Below, piece after piece: positions 53,792-63,105 of a DNA stretch of 64,000 bases. Below the pieces are notes generated by a model. It had not been told where the DNA came from and ran no database searches. It saw only the letters and a list, made by a program, of their open reading frames with translations. Numbering within the stretch: position 1 is the stretch's first letter; the number at the start of each line of letters is the position of its first letter. The position numbers and the translations under genes are program-made. The stretch is from Gaiella occulta (GTDB lineage Bacteria > Actinomycetota > Thermoleophilia > Gaiellales > Gaiellaceae): NCBI RefSeq assembly GCF_003351045.1, contig NZ_QQZY01000001.1:248001-312000 (forward strand). The letters are read 5' to 3'.

Positions 53792-55366
53792 TCAGCGCTT
53801 GTCGTACGTTCCCCAGAGCTCGCGCAGGACGCCGCAGATCTCGCCGATCGTGCAGTGCGCGCGGAGTGCCTCGCGCATCGGGTGCAGCAGGTTGCCCTCG
53901 CCCACGGCGCAGCTGCGCACGTCGGCGAGGGCGGCGGCGGCGGCCTGCGCGTTGCGCTCTGCGCGCACGCGTGCGGTGCGCTCGCGCTGGCGCTGCTCCG
54001 CCGCCGCCTCGACGCGGTGCAGCTCCACGCGCTCGTCGCTCTCCTGCACGAAGCGGTTGACGCCCACGATCACGATCTCGCCCGCCTCGATCCGCGTCTG
54101 CGTGCGGTAGGCCGCCTCCTCGATCTCGCTCTGCACGAAGCCGGACTCGATCGCGGCGACGGCGCCGCCGAGCTCGTCGACGCGCTCGATCAGCTCACGC
54201 GCGCGCTGTTCGAGCTCCGCGGTCAGCGACTCGATGTAGTGCGAGCCGCCGAGCGGGTCGGCGGTGTCGGTCGTGCCCGCTTCGTGCATCAGCACCTGCT
54301 GGGTGCGCAGCGCGATCGTGGCGGCGTGCTCGGTCGGGAGCGCGAGCGCCTCGTCGAAGGAGTTCGTGTGCAGCGACTGCGCGCCGCCGCACACTGCCGC
54401 AAGCGCCTGCACGGCGACGCGCACGACGTTGTTCTCCGGCTGCTGCGCCGTCAGCGTCGACCCGCCTGTCTGCGCGTGGAAGCGCAACGCCTGCGCCTTC
54501 GGGTTCGCGGCGCCGAAGCGGTCGCGCATGATCGACGCCCACAGCCGGCGCGCCGCGCGGAACTTCGCCACCTCCTGGAAGAAGTTGTTGTGCGCGTTGA
54601 AGAAGAACGAGAGGCGCGCGCCGAAGTCGTCGGGCGAGAGGCCGGCGGCGATCGCAGCCTCGCAGTAGGCGATCCCGTTGGCGAGCGTGAACGCCAGCTC
54701 CTGCACCGCAGTCGAGCCCGCCTCGCGGATGTGGTAGCCCGAGATCGAGATCGTGTTCCACTGCGGGATCCGCTGCTGGCAATAGGCGAACAGGTCGGTG
54801 GTGAGCCGCATCGACGGGCGCGGCGGGAAGATGTAGTTCCCGCGCGCCACGTACTCCTTGAGGATGTCGTTCTGCACCGTCCCGCGCAGGGCCGTGCCCG
54901 GGACGCCCTGCGCCTCCGCCACGAGCTCGTAGAGCAGCAGCAGCAGCGAGGCGGGCGCGTTGATCGTCATCGACGTCGACACCTCGCCGAGCGGGATGCC
55001 GTCGAGCAGCAGCTTCATGTCGGCGAGCGAGTCGATCGCGACGCCGGTGCGGCCGACCTCGCCCTCGGCAGCAGGGTCGTCGGAGTCGTACCCGAGCTGC
55101 GTCGGCAGGTCGAACGCGACCGAGATCCCGGTCTGCCCGTGCTCGAGCAGGTAGCGGTAGCGGGCGTTCGACTCCTCCGCCGAGGCGAAGCCCGCGTACT
55201 GACGGATCGTCCACGGCCGCTCGCGGTACATGCCCGGGTACGGACCGCGGGTGAACGGAAACGTGCCGGGCGGCTCGAGCTCGCGCTCCGGCGCGTCGGC
55301 GGGCCCGTACACGGGGCGCACCTCGATGCCCGATTCCAGCAGCCGGCGGTCGGGAGTGATCGCCAC
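53792..55366 (-). CDS. Methylmalonyl-CoA mutase-family large subunit (no B12 domain)
   Basis: A 524-residue acyl-CoA mutase TIM barrel. Substrate residues occur in [27 protein letters not shown], and [10 protein letters not shown] and [15 protein letters not shown] are typical. The C-terminal cobalamin-binding domain is lacking, so it needs a separate small B12 subunit, not found in this window. The active-site Tyr of the methylmalonyl type (GMY) is retained, which favours methylmalonyl-CoA over isobutyryl-type substrates. Confidence 0.88.
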   Translation of the reverse strand: MAITPDRRLLESGIEVRPVYGPADAPERELEPPGTFPFTRGPYPGMYRERPWTIRQYAGFASAEESNARYRYLLEHGQTGISVAFDLPTQLGYDSDDPAAEGEVGRTGVAIDSLADMKLLLDGIPLGEVSTSMTINAPASLLLLLYELVAEAQGVPGTALRGTVQNDILKEYVARGNYIFPPRPSMRLTTDLFAYCQQRIPQWNTISISGYHIREAGSTAVQELAFTLANGIAYCEAAIAAGLSPDDFGARLSFFFNAHNNFFQEVAKFRAARRLWASIMRDRFGAANPKAQALRFHAQTGGSTLTAQQPENNVVRVAVQALAAVCGGAQSLHTNSFDEALALPTEHAATIALRTQQVLMHEAGTTDTADPLGGSHYIESLTAELEQRARELIERVDELGGAVAAIESGFVQSEIEEAAYRTQTRIEAGEIVIVGVNRFVQESDERVELHRVEAAAEQRQRERTARVRAERNAQAAAAALADVRSCAVGEGNLLHPMREALRAHCTIGEICGVLRELWGTYDKR

Positions 55367-55445
55367 GGGTCAATCCTACGTCGTGCCCGCTGCGCCCACC
55401 CGGCTGTCCGGGCCGGCGGCGCGCGGGAGCCGCTCGCCGCCGCTG

Positions 55446-56102
55446 CTAGAGCACGCCGCCGGCGCGCTCGATCGCCTCCAGCGCGATCTGTGTGCCTGAC
55501 CGGATGTGCGTGCGGATCGCCGCGTGGGCGGCGGCCAGGTCGCAGGCGTCGAACGCGTCGACGATGGCGCGGTGCTCGCGGGCGAGGTACTCGCCGCCCT
55601 CGAGCCGCCCGCCGCGGATCACCTGCATCATCAGGTTGACGGAGAGCTCCCGGTAGAACCTGGAGAGCATGGCGTTGCCGGCCATGTCGACCTGGAACTC
55701 GTGGAAGGCGGCGTTGGCGGCGTCCCACTCCTCCTGCGAGATCGCCTCTTCCGATCTCTCCATCAGCGCGCGGAAGCGGGCGAGCTGCGCGGCGTCGCTG
55801 CGGCCGACCGTCCGCTCGGCCGCGTGCAGCTCGAGCGCCAGCCGCACCTCGTAGCCGTCGCTGACGGTGGCGGCCGAGACGGGCGTGATGTAGTAGCCGC
55901 GGCGCGCCTTCACCGTGAGCAGGCCCTCCGACACGAGCCGGGTGAGCGCATGGTGCACCGGGCTGCGCGAGACGCCGAGCTCGCTTGCGAGCTCGTGCAG
56001 GCTGAGCTTCGCGCCGGGCCCCGGGTCGCGTCGCAGCACGCGCTGGCGCAGCGTCTCGTACACCTGCTCGTTGAGGTTCGCGCGGGGGAGCAGCGTCGCC
56101 AT
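55446..56102 (-). CDS. GntR-family regulator, FadR/FCD subfamily
   Basis: A 218-residue repressor. The N-terminal winged helix is NEQVYETLRQRVLRRDPGPGAKLSLHELASELGVSRSPVHHALTRLVSEGLL. The FCD effector domain (ALELHAAERTVG...FHEFQVDMAGNAMLSRFYREL...EHRAIVDAFDACDLAAAHAAIRTHI) carries metal-binding His and Asp residues. Target unknown; it lies beside the acyl-CoA mutase gene. Confidence 0.9.
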   Translation of the reverse strand: MATLLPRANLNEQVYETLRQRVLRRDPGPGAKLSLHELASELGVSRSPVHHALTRLVSEGLLTVKARRGYYITPVSAATVSDGYEVRLALELHAAERTVGRSDAAQLARFRALMERSEEAISQEEWDAANAAFHEFQVDMAGNAMLSRFYRELSVNLMMQVIRGGRLEGGEYLAREHRAIVDAFDACDLAAAHAAIRTHIRSGTQIALEAIERAGGVL

Positions 56103-56162
56103 ATCGCAGATGTAACATGACACCCCCCGCGGAGGGCAACCCCCCGGATACGCTGCATCGCG

Positions 56163-56801
56163 ATGAAGGTCGTCGTTCGTCTCTTCGCAGGGCTTCGTGA
56201 GCGGGCCGGCATGCGCGCGCTCGAGGTCGAGCTGCCCGACGGGGCGTCGCTCGCCGACGTGTGGCCCGCGCTCGCCCTCGGCGACGAGCCGCCGGGCCTG
56301 CTGCTCGCCGTCAACCACGCCTACGCCGATCGTGACGCCCCTCTCGCCGACGGGGACGAGGTGGCGCTGATCCCTCCCGTCTCGGGCGGCGCCTTCCGGC
56401 TCTCGGACGAGCCGCTCTCCCTCGACGCGGCCGTGCGCGAGGTCGCCTCCGACGAGGCGGGGGCGATCGCGACCTTCGTCGGCACGACGAGAGCGCACGC
56501 GCGCGGGCGCGAGGTGGTGCGGCTCGAGTACGAGGCGTACGCGGGCATGGCGGAGGCCGAGATGCGGCGCATCGCGACCGAGCTGAAGCAGCGCTACGAC
56601 CTCGTGGAGGTGGCGATCCACCATCGCGTCGGCGTCGTCGCGATCGGCGAGACGAGCGTCGTCGTCGCCGTCTCGGCCGCGCATCGGGGCGACGCGCTCG
56701 CGGCGTGCAAGGACGCGATCGACACGCTCAAGCAGACGGTGCCGCTGTGGAAGAAGGAGGTCTACGTCGGCGGGGAGGAATGGGTGGGGCAGGGCTCGTG
56801 A
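56163..56801 (+). CDS. MoaD-MoaE fusion, molybdopterin synthase
   Basis: A 212-residue fusion of both molybdopterin synthase subunits. Residues 1-76 are MoaD, ending in the sulfur-carrier GG (IPPVSGG). Residues ~85-212 are MoaE (GAIATFVGTTRAHARG, EYEAYAGMAE, HHRVGVVAIGETSV, KKEVY). The MoaD C-terminal Gly must be free to carry sulfur, so the fusion needs cleavage; in Deinococcus a JAMM protease does this. No molybdoenzyme adjoins. Confidence 0.92.
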   Translation: MKVVVRLFAGLRERAGMRALEVELPDGASLADVWPALALGDEPPGLLLAVNHAYADRDAPLADGDEVALIPPVSGGAFRLSDEPLSLDAAVREVASDEAGAIATFVGTTRAHARGREVVRLEYEAYAGMAEAEMRRIATELKQRYDLVEVAIHHRVGVVAIGETSVVVAVSAAHRGDALAACKDAIDTLKQTVPLWKKEVYVGGEEWVGQGS

Positions 56802-56826
56802 CGTCCGGCGCCGGGAACGAGGTCTC

Positions 56827-57489
56827 GTGAACGACCTGCCGCGGCTGCCGGCCGAGCCCGCCGGGCGGTACCGGCGCGCCCGTGGGATCGGCCGTCTGAT
56901 CGCGTCGCTCGCCGTCGCCGGCGGCGTGCTGCTCAAGCTCGCCGCTTCGCTCAAGTTCCTCGGCATCTTCGTCTCGGTCGGCGGGTATGCGCTCATCTGG
57001 GGCTGGCGCTTCGCGGTGGGTTTCGTCGCCCTCATCCTCGTGCACGAGCTCGGCCACTACGTCGAGGCCCGTCGGCAGGGCCTCAACCCCCAGTTGCCCG
57101 TTTTCCTTCCCTTCCTGGGCGCCTACGTCGCGCTGCGCAACCAGCCGTTCGACCCGTGGCGCAACGCGTTGGTGTCGGCGGCCGGGCCGCTGGCCGGCGG
57201 CCTCGGGGCGCTCGCGTGCCTGCTCTGGGGCCTCGCCGTGGGATCCGATCTGGCGCGTGCGCTCGCCTACGTCGGCTTCTTCCTCAACCTCGTCAACCTG
57301 GTGCCGGTCGGCTTCCTCGACGGAGGGCACCTGCTGCGCTCATGGCGCGTGCTGCGCCACGGCGGCGGCCATGCGAGCCCGGCGCAGGCGCGCCGGCTGG
57401 GGGGGATCGTGGCGACGGCCTCGATCGCGCTTGCCGCCGCGCTCGCGCTCGGGATGCTGGCGGCGCACGTCCCCCAGGGTCGCCTGTGA
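56827..57489 (+). CDS. Site-2 protease-family (M50) membrane metalloprotease
   Basis: A 220-residue membrane protein with the zinc motif HELGH (VLHELGHYVEA region) and the third ligand in NLVNLVPVGFLDGGH. Five to six helices. A GTG start; the stop overlaps the LOG gene (GTGA). Substrate unknown; it lacks a PDZ domain. Confidence 0.87.
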   Translation: MNDLPRLPAEPAGRYRRARGIGRLIASLAVAGGVLLKLAASLKFLGIFVSVGGYALIWGWRFAVGFVALILVHELGHYVEARRQGLNPQLPVFLPFLGAYVALRNQPFDPWRNALVSAAGPLAGGLGALACLLWGLAVGSDLARALAYVGFFLNLVNLVPVGFLDGGHLLRSWRVLRHGGGHASPAQARRLGGIVATASIALAAALALGMLAAHVPQGRL

Positions 57490-58175
57490 GCAACGGCGGC
57501 GAGCTCGACCGCCGGCTGCTGCGCCGGCGGCACGAGGCCCTCGCGAACGACGTCTCGCTGATCGCGTCCGAGTTCCTCGCCGGGTTCCAGAAGGTGCGGG
57601 AGATCGACCGGCCCGCCGTCTCGATCTTCGGCTCGGCCCGCGTGCTGGAGGGCTCGGCCGTCTACGAGCGGGCGCGCGAGACGGCCGCCGTGTTCGCCCG
57701 CGCCGGCTTCGCCGTCGTCACCGGCGGCGGCCCGGGCGTGATGGAGGCGGCGAACCGCGGCTGCCGGGAGGCGGGCGGGCTCTCGGTCGGGTTCAACATC
57801 GAGCTGCCGCACGAGCAGGGGCTCAACCCCTACTGCGACCTCTCGCTCACGTTCAAGCACTTCTACGCGCGCAAGACGATGTTCGTGAAGGCCGCCGAGG
57901 GCTTCGTCATCTTCCCCGGCGGATTCGGAACGCTCGACGAGCTGTTCGAGGCGCTGACGCTGATCCAGACCGGGAAGATCGGCTCCTTCCCGGTCGTCCT
58001 CTTCGACCGGGGATACTGGGCGCCGATGCTCGAGTGGATCCGCGCGCGCATGCTCGAGGAAGGCCTCGTCTCCGCCGTGGACATCGAGTTGCTCCACGTC
58101 ACCGACGACCCGGCCGAGGCCGCGGACTGCGTCGTCTCGCGCTACGAGGACCGCCTCGACGAGGGCTCGGCGTGA
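57486..58175 (+). CDS. LOG-family protein (TIGR00730)
   Basis: A 229-residue Rossmann-like protein with the LOG signatures VVTGGGPGVMEAANRG and VIFPGGFGTLDELFEALTLIQ. The family includes cytokinin-activating nucleoside 5'-monophosphate phosphoribohydrolases. It is coupled to pnp by a GTGA overlap, which fits a purine nucleotide role. Confidence 0.9.
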   Translation: MSNGGELDRRLLRRRHEALANDVSLIASEFLAGFQKVREIDRPAVSIFGSARVLEGSAVYERARETAAVFARAGFAVVTGGGPGVMEAANRGCREAGGLSVGFNIELPHEQGLNPYCDLSLTFKHFYARKTMFVKAAEGFVIFPGGFGTLDELFEALTLIQTGKIGSFPVVLFDRGYWAPMLEWIRARMLEEGLVSAVDIELLHVTDDPAEAADCVVSRYEDRLDEGSA

Positions 58176-58981
58176 TCGACGAGGCCGTCGCGGCGATCCG
58201 TGCGCGTTCGAGCGCGGCGCCGATCGTCGCCGTCGTGCTCGGGTCGGGGCTGGGCGGGTTCGCAGAGCGCATCGAGGACGCCGTCGAGATCCCCTACGGC
58301 GACATCCCCGGATGGCCGCCGTCGACGGCGCTGGGGCATGCGGGCACGCTCGTGCTGGGGTCGTTCGCGGGGGTCCCGCTTGCGGTCATGCGCGGCCGCG
58401 CGCACCTGTACGAGGGGCACGCGCCCGAGAAGGTGGTGTTCGGCGTGCGTGTGCTCGGGCGGCTCGGCGTGCGCACCCTCGTGCTCACGAACGCGTGCGG
58501 CGGCATCCGCTCCGACCTCGAGCCGGGCGACCTCGTGCTCGTCTCCGACCACATCAACCTGCAGGGGGTCTCGCCTCTCGTGGGGCCGAACGACGACTCC
58601 CTCGGGCCGCGCTTTCCCGACATGTCGAACGCCTACGATCCCGAGCTGCGCAGGCTGGCGCATGCCGCGGCCGCACGCCTCGGGCAGGCGCTCGCGGAAG
58701 GGGTCTACGCCGCCTGGATCGGCCCCGCGTTCGAGACCCCGGCGGAGATCCGCATGATCCGCGTGCTCGGCGGCGATCTCGTCGGCATGTCGACCGCACC
58801 GGAGGTTCTCGCCGCGCGGCACATGGGGCTCCGCTGCCTCGCCATCTCGTGCGTCACGAACATGGCGGCGGGGATCCTCCCCGAGCCCATCGACGCGGAG
58901 CACGTGCTCGCGGTGGGTGCGGCGGCAGAGGGCCGGCTGACGGCGCTGCTCGGCGAGCTGCTCCCCGCGCTCGGCAGCTGA
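58172..58981 (+). CDS. Purine nucleoside phosphorylase
   Basis: A 269-residue trimeric-type PNP. It has VVLGSGLGGFAERIED, RGRAHLYEGHAPEKVVFGVRVL, LTNACGGIRSDLEPGDLVLVSDHINLQG and FETPAEIRMIRVLGGDLVGMST. It phosphorolyses guanosine/inosine. GTG start; last of three coupled genes. Confidence 0.92.
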   Translation: MIDEAVAAIRARSSAAPIVAVVLGSGLGGFAERIEDAVEIPYGDIPGWPPSTALGHAGTLVLGSFAGVPLAVMRGRAHLYEGHAPEKVVFGVRVLGRLGVRTLVLTNACGGIRSDLEPGDLVLVSDHINLQGVSPLVGPNDDSLGPRFPDMSNAYDPELRRLAHAAAARLGQALAEGVYAAWIGPAFETPAEIRMIRVLGGDLVGMSTAPEVLAARHMGLRCLAISCVTNMAAGILPEPIDAEHVLAVGAAAEGRLTALLGELLPALGS

Positions 58982-59006
58982 GCGCTCCCGGCCTACACTC
59001 AGACGG

Positions 59007-60320
59007 ATGACGCCGTCGCTGCGCAGCCTTCCGTCGGTCGACCGGATGCTCGCCGACCCGCGGCTGGCCGCCGAACCGCGCCCGCTCGCGCTCGCCGCCG
59101 CACGGGTCGCGCTCGAACGCGCCCGCGAGGCGATCCGCGCCGGCATCGATCCCGGCGACCCGCTGGAGCTGGCCCTTGCCGAGCTCGCTGCCTGCCGGCG
59201 CCCCTCGCTGCGCCGCGTGCTGAACGCGACCGGCGTGCTCGTGCACACGAACCTCGGTCGCGCGCCGCTCGCGCCGCTCGCGCTCGAGCGCGTCGCCGAG
59301 ATCGGCGGCGGCTATTCGAACCTCGAGTACGACCTCGACGCGGGGGCGCGCGGCTCGCGCCAGGACCACCTCGCGGGTCTCGTGCGGCGCGTCACCGGCG
59401 CCGAGGGCGCGCTCGTCGTCAACAACAACGCCGCCGCAGTGATGCTCGCGCTTGCGGCCCTCGCGGAAGGGCGCGAGGTGCTCGTCTCGCGCGGCGAGCT
59501 GATCGAGATCGGCGACGGCTTCCGCATTCCCGACGTGCTCACGCGCTCCGGCGCGCGGCTCGTCGAGGTGGGGACGACGAACCGCACGCGCATCGCCGAC
59601 TACGAGCGTGCGATCGGGCCGGAGACCGCCCTGCTGCTGCGCGTGCACCAGTCGAACTTCCGCGTCGTCGGCTTCGCCGAGCAGCCGCGCCTCGCCGACC
59701 TCGCCGAGGCGGCGCACCGGCACGGGCTGCCTCTCGTCGACGACCTCGGCTCCGGCGCGCTCTCCGACCTCGGCGACGAGCCCACGGCTGCATCGAGCCT
59801 TGCGGCGGGCGCCGACCTCGTGTGCTTCTCCGGCGACAAGCTCCTCGGCGGGCCGCAGGCCGGGATCGTCGCGGGGCGGGCCGAGCTCGTCGAGCGGTTG
59901 CGCCGCCATCCGCTGCAGCGAGCGCTGCGCGCGGACAAGCTGACGCTCGCTGCGCTCGAGGGGACGCTGGCGCTCGCGCTCGACCCGGAGCGCGCCCGGC
60001 GCGAGATCCCGGTCCTGCGCATGCTCGACGAGGCCCCCGCCGCGGTGCGCGCGCGCGCAGACCGGCTCGCCGCGCTGACGGGGGGCGAGGTGGAGGAGAC
60101 CGTGGCGCGGGTCGGCGGCGGCGCGCTCCCGCTCGCGGAGCTGGCGAGCTTCGCCTGCGCGCTCGAGGAGGAGCTCTCCGCCCTGTTGCGGACAGGCGAG
60201 CCGCCGGTCGTCGGCATCGTGCGCGACGGGCGCCTGCTGCTCGACGTGCGCGCGCTGCGCGAGGACGAGATCGACGAGGTCGCGGCGGCGGTCGCCGCCG
60301 CCCGTGCGCGAGACGCATGA
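59007..60320 (+). CDS. selA: L-seryl-tRNA(Sec) selenium transferase
   Basis: A 437-residue PLP enzyme converting Ser-tRNA-Sec to Sec-tRNA-Sec. It has the family core NATGVLVHTNLGRAPL, YSNLEYDLDAGARGSRQDH, VVNNNAAAVMLAL and PLVDDLGSGAL. The PLP lysine is in CFSGDKLLGGPQAG (K278). Selenophosphate synthetase (selD) is not in the window. A long hairpin overlaps its stop; selB begins 49 bases after. Confidence 0.95.
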   Translation: MTPSLRSLPSVDRMLADPRLAAEPRPLALAAARVALERAREAIRAGIDPGDPLELALAELAACRRPSLRRVLNATGVLVHTNLGRAPLAPLALERVAEIGGGYSNLEYDLDAGARGSRQDHLAGLVRRVTGAEGALVVNNNAAAVMLALAALAEGREVLVSRGELIEIGDGFRIPDVLTRSGARLVEVGTTNRTRIADYERAIGPETALLLRVHQSNFRVVGFAEQPRLADLAEAAHRHGLPLVDDLGSGALSDLGDEPTAASSLAAGADLVCFSGDKLLGGPQAGIVAGRAELVERLRRHPLQRALRADKLTLAALEGTLALALDPERARREIPVLRMLDEAPAAVRARADRLAALTGGEVEETVARVGGGALPLAELASFACALEEELSALLRTGEPPVVGIVRDGRLLLDVRALREDEIDEVAAAVAAARARDA

Positions 60321-60351
60321 GCCTTGTGACAAACTGTCACAAGGCTCATGC
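60315..60351. repeat. Perfect 17-bp inverted repeat between selA and selB
   Basis: GCATGAGCCTTGTGACA-AAC-TGTCACAAGGCTCATGC: 17 paired bases and a 3-base centre, covering the selA stop. No T-run follows, and selB starts 18 bases later. It contains TTGTGACAA, which recurs as TTGTCACAA at 63071. It could control selB expression by attenuation or regulator binding. Confidence 0.85.
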
Positions 60352-60369
60352 GGGCGCGAGGGGTGGGGC

Positions 60370-62106
60370 GTGGCGCTGACCGTCGGCACAGCCGGACACA
60401 TCGACCATGGCAAGACGTGGCTGGTGCGGGCGCTGACCGGGAAGGACACGGACCGGCTGCCCGAGGAGCGGCGCCGCGGCATCTCGATCGACCTCGGCTA
60501 TGCGCCGCTCGAGCTTCCCGACGGCCGCCGCCTCTCGCTCGTCGACGTTCCCGGGCACGAGCGCTTCGTGCGCACGATGGTGGCGGGCGCGACCGGGATC
60601 GACCTTTTCCTGCTCGTCGTCGACGCCGCCGAAGGCGCGCGGCCGCAGACCTTCGAGCACCTCGCGATCCTGCGCCTGCTCGGCGTCTCGGCGGGAGTCG
60701 TCGCCGTCACGAAAGCCGACGCCGTGGACGAGGAGACGCTCGAGCTCGCGCTCGACGAGGCGCGCGAGCTCGTGCCCGAGGCGGAGGCGGTGGCGGTCAG
60801 CGCCAAGACGGGCGCAGGCCTCGACGAGCTGCGCGCCGCGCTCGGCCGCGCCGCGGACGGCGTGCGCGGCCGCGTCTCTTCGGGGCCTGCCCGGCTGTTC
60901 GTCGACCGCGTGTTCAGCCTGCGTGGCATCGGCACCGTGGCGACGGGAACGCTGTGGTCGGGAACGCTCGGCGAGGGAGACGTCCTCCGTGTCGAGCCCG
61001 GCGGCGCGGAGGTGCGCGTGCGCAGCGTGCAGGTGCACGACCTGCCGGTCGAGCGCGCGGAAGCCGGGCAGCGGGTCGCCGTCAGCCTGCCCGGTGTCGA
61101 GCGCCGCGACCTGCGGCGCGGAGACGCGCTCGTCGTCCCCGGTGCCTTCCCGTCCTCCTACCGGCTCGACGTGACGCTCGAGGAGCTGCGGGAGATCGAG
61201 GACGGGGCGCGGCTGTCGGTGCATCACGGCACGAGTCGGATTCCCGCGCGCGTCGTCCGGGCCGGGGGGCGCGCGGCGCAGCTCCGTCTCGCGACTGCGG
61301 TCGTGGCGGTGCGCGGAGACCGCGTGGTGCTGCGCGGGGAGACGACGCTCGGAGGCGCGACCGTGCTCGACCCGGCGCCGCCGCGCCGCCTCGACCCGGA
61401 GCGGCTGGCGTTGCTCGAGCGCGGCGATCCCGCCTCCATCGTCGCGGCGGTCGTGCACGCACCGGTCTCCGTCTCGGAGCTCGCGGCCCGGGGCCTGCTC
61501 TCTCCCGCGGAGCTCGAGCAGGGCCTACGGGCGGTGCGCCGCGCGGGCGACTGGGCCTTCTCGGAGGCGTGGCTCGCGGAGACGGCCGCGCACGTCGAGG
61601 AGCGCCTGCGCAGGCGGGCGGAGGCGTCGCCGCTCGACCCGGGGCTCGCGCTCGCCGAGCTGCTGCCGGCGCAGCCGTGGGCGCCGGCGATCCTGCCGCT
61701 GCTGCCGGTCGAGCGCCGCGGCGGCGTCGCCTCGCTTCCGGGCGCGACCGCGTCGCTCGGCGCGCGCGCCGAGGCGGCGGCGGCGCTCGAGGCGGAGCTC
61801 GCCGCGGCGGGAGTCGCGGCGGCGAAGGTCGACGATGCGGAGCTCGCGCGCTTCCTCGAGGCGCAAGGGCGGCTCGTGCGTCTCGGCGACGGGTTCGCCG
61901 TCGGCGCGGGAGGCTACGAGGTCGCGCGCGACCTGCTCGTGCAGGAGTGCCGCGCCGCGGGCGAGATCACGCTCGCCCGCTTCCGCGATCTCGCCGGCGT
62001 CGGCCGCCGCGACGCGCAGCTCCTGCTGGAGCGCTTCGACCAGGACGGGCTCACCCGCCGCATCGGCGACCGGCGCGTGCTGCGCCGCGCGGCGCGCGAG
62101 GGCTGA
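60370..62106 (+). CDS. selB: Selenocysteine-specific elongation factor SelB
   Basis: A 578-residue EF-Tu-like GTPase that delivers Sec-tRNA-Sec to UGA/SECIS sites. G-motifs: [23 protein letters not shown] and TKAD. Translation-factor beta barrels follow, then C-terminal winged helices that read the SECIS loop ([39 protein letters not shown]). GTG 60370 is preceded by GAGGGGTG. It is the reader for the three in-frame TGA genes proposed here. Confidence 0.95.
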   Translation: MALTVGTAGHIDHGKTWLVRALTGKDTDRLPEERRRGISIDLGYAPLELPDGRRLSLVDVPGHERFVRTMVAGATGIDLFLLVVDAAEGARPQTFEHLAILRLLGVSAGVVAVTKADAVDEETLELALDEARELVPEAEAVAVSAKTGAGLDELRAALGRAADGVRGRVSSGPARLFVDRVFSLRGIGTVATGTLWSGTLGEGDVLRVEPGGAEVRVRSVQVHDLPVERAEAGQRVAVSLPGVERRDLRRGDALVVPGAFPSSYRLDVTLEELREIEDGARLSVHHGTSRIPARVVRAGGRAAQLRLATAVVAVRGDRVVLRGETTLGGATVLDPAPPRRLDPERLALLERGDPASIVAAVVHAPVSVSELAARGLLSPAELEQGLRAVRRAGDWAFSEAWLAETAAHVEERLRRRAEASPLDPGLALAELLPAQPWAPAILPLLPVERRGGVASLPGATASLGARAEAAAALEAELAAAGVAAAKVDDAELARFLEAQGRLVRLGDGFAVGAGGYEVARDLLVQECRAAGEITLARFRDLAGVGRRDAQLLLERFDQDGLTRRIGDRRVLRRAAREG

Positions 62107-62226
62107 CGCACCCGACTTCGTGGCTCGGAGCCACGAGGTTGTGCGGCGCTGTCGGGCCCGGGGGCGGCGATCTCGTCGGCGGGCGGGCAGTCGGCCGGGC
62201 CGGCCGGGGTAGCGCACGCGCGGAGG

Positions 62227-62787
62227 CTATTCCCTCGCCGCCCGGTCGGCCCATTCGGGCTCGTCCTCGATCCCGACGGCGTCCGCGACCCGGTTGATGT
62301 AGTTGAAGTACGCGATCACCTGGATCGCGTCGTGGATGGCGGCGTCGTCCCAGCCGTGGCCGCGCAGGGCCTCGACGTCGGACGGCTCGATCGACGCGGG
62401 AGCGAGCGTGAGCTTCTCGGCGAAGTCGCACAGGGCGCGCACGCGCCGCTCGAGCGGCGCCTGCCGGTAGTCGTGGGCGGCGTGGTGGACGATCTCTTCG
62501 TCTGCGCCCTCGGCACGGAGGTCGTCGGCGTGCGCGCGCGTTCAGTAGTGGCAGCCGTTCGTGCGCGACACGACGGTGGCGAGCAGCTCGCGCTCCCGGC
62601 GGCCGAGACCGGAGGGGCCGAACATGATGCCCTTGTAGAGCTCCATCGAGCGCCGCAGCACGCCGGGCCGCAGGCTCATCGCCTTGACGATGTTGAACAC
62701 CTTGCCGGCACGGCCGACCGCCGCGTCGTACTCGTCCTTCAGCGGGCCGGTCGCCTCGTCGGGCTCGATCAAGCGGATGTGCGCCAC
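62227..62787 (-). CDS. AhpD-like carboxymuconolactone-fold peroxidase-related selenoprotein (CxxU)
   Basis: A 186-residue protein. The TGA at 62544-62542 (codon 82) lies in SRTNGCHY-U-TRAHADDLR. AhpD-like proteins have C-x2-C-x3-H here; this one reads C-H-Y-U-T-R-A-H, with the second, attacking cysteine replaced. Family sequence flanks it on both sides in one frame (HIRLIEPDEATGPLKDEYDAA; GLGRRERELLATVVS; HGWDDAAIHDAIQVIAYFNYINRVADAVGI). A hairpin with loop CGTGCC follows. GTG 62787 is chosen by family N-terminus; GTG 62805 is possible. It faces selB tail to tail. Likely a thiol/selenol peroxidase or reductase. Confidence 0.85.
62508..62521 (-). promoter_or_regulatory. Candidate bacterial SECIS hairpin of the AhpD-like gene
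   Basis: On the minus strand CCTC-CGTGCC-GAGG gives a 4-bp upper stem, which may extend below across a bulge. The loop begins 25 bases after the TGA and has G at position 2. The loop shares CGTGC with the other two. Confidence 0.5.
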
Positions 62788-62924
62788 GAGGAGATCGTCC
62801 CACACCCGGCCGGTAGGGGGCTAGGTGGGCGTGTTCGGATGGGGGCACGTCGAGGGCGAAGTAGATGGCGCCGCTGATCCACGTCGCGGGCACGACAGAT
62901 CGTCTGGGCGGGTGGCACGGTGCT

Positions 62925-62987
62925 TGAGGTTCCCCCGCTTCTCCGGACATTGCTGCTGCTGCTGTCCACCGAAGCGGGGGAACCTCA
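62925..62987. repeat. Long imperfect palindrome resembling paired IS3-type terminal repeats
   Basis: Two 25-base arms (62925-62949 and 62963-62987) surround 13 bases (TTGCTGCTGCTGC). The first 17 bases, TGAGGTTCCCCCGCTTC, and the inner GGACA/TGTCC pair perfectly; three positions between mismatch. TGA...GGACA ends with a C-run resemble IS3-family inverted repeats, but no transposase lies between. Could be a miniature element, a REP-like unit or a bidirectional terminator. Confidence 0.6.
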
Positions 62988-63066
62988 GAGTTGCTTCTCG
63001 CCCGCGTCCCGCGCAGAGCACGATCGATCGGCTCCCACAGCTCGTCGGAAGCGCGCCCGCAAGTAA

Positions 63067-63084
63067 CACCTTGTCACAAGGGTG
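63067..63084. repeat. Short dyad CACCTTGT-C-ACAAGGGTG
   Basis: An imperfect inverted repeat with one bulged G. Its centre TTGTCACAA matches the centre of the selA/selB inverted repeat. Possible second copy of the same regulatory element. Confidence 0.4.
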
Positions 63085-63105
63085 ATTCACAGGGCGTACG
63101 GCGCG

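Noticed and set aside
62925-62987. CRISPR or attC site
   Set aside because: A single palindrome without repeated units or spacers; no cas genes or integron integrase.
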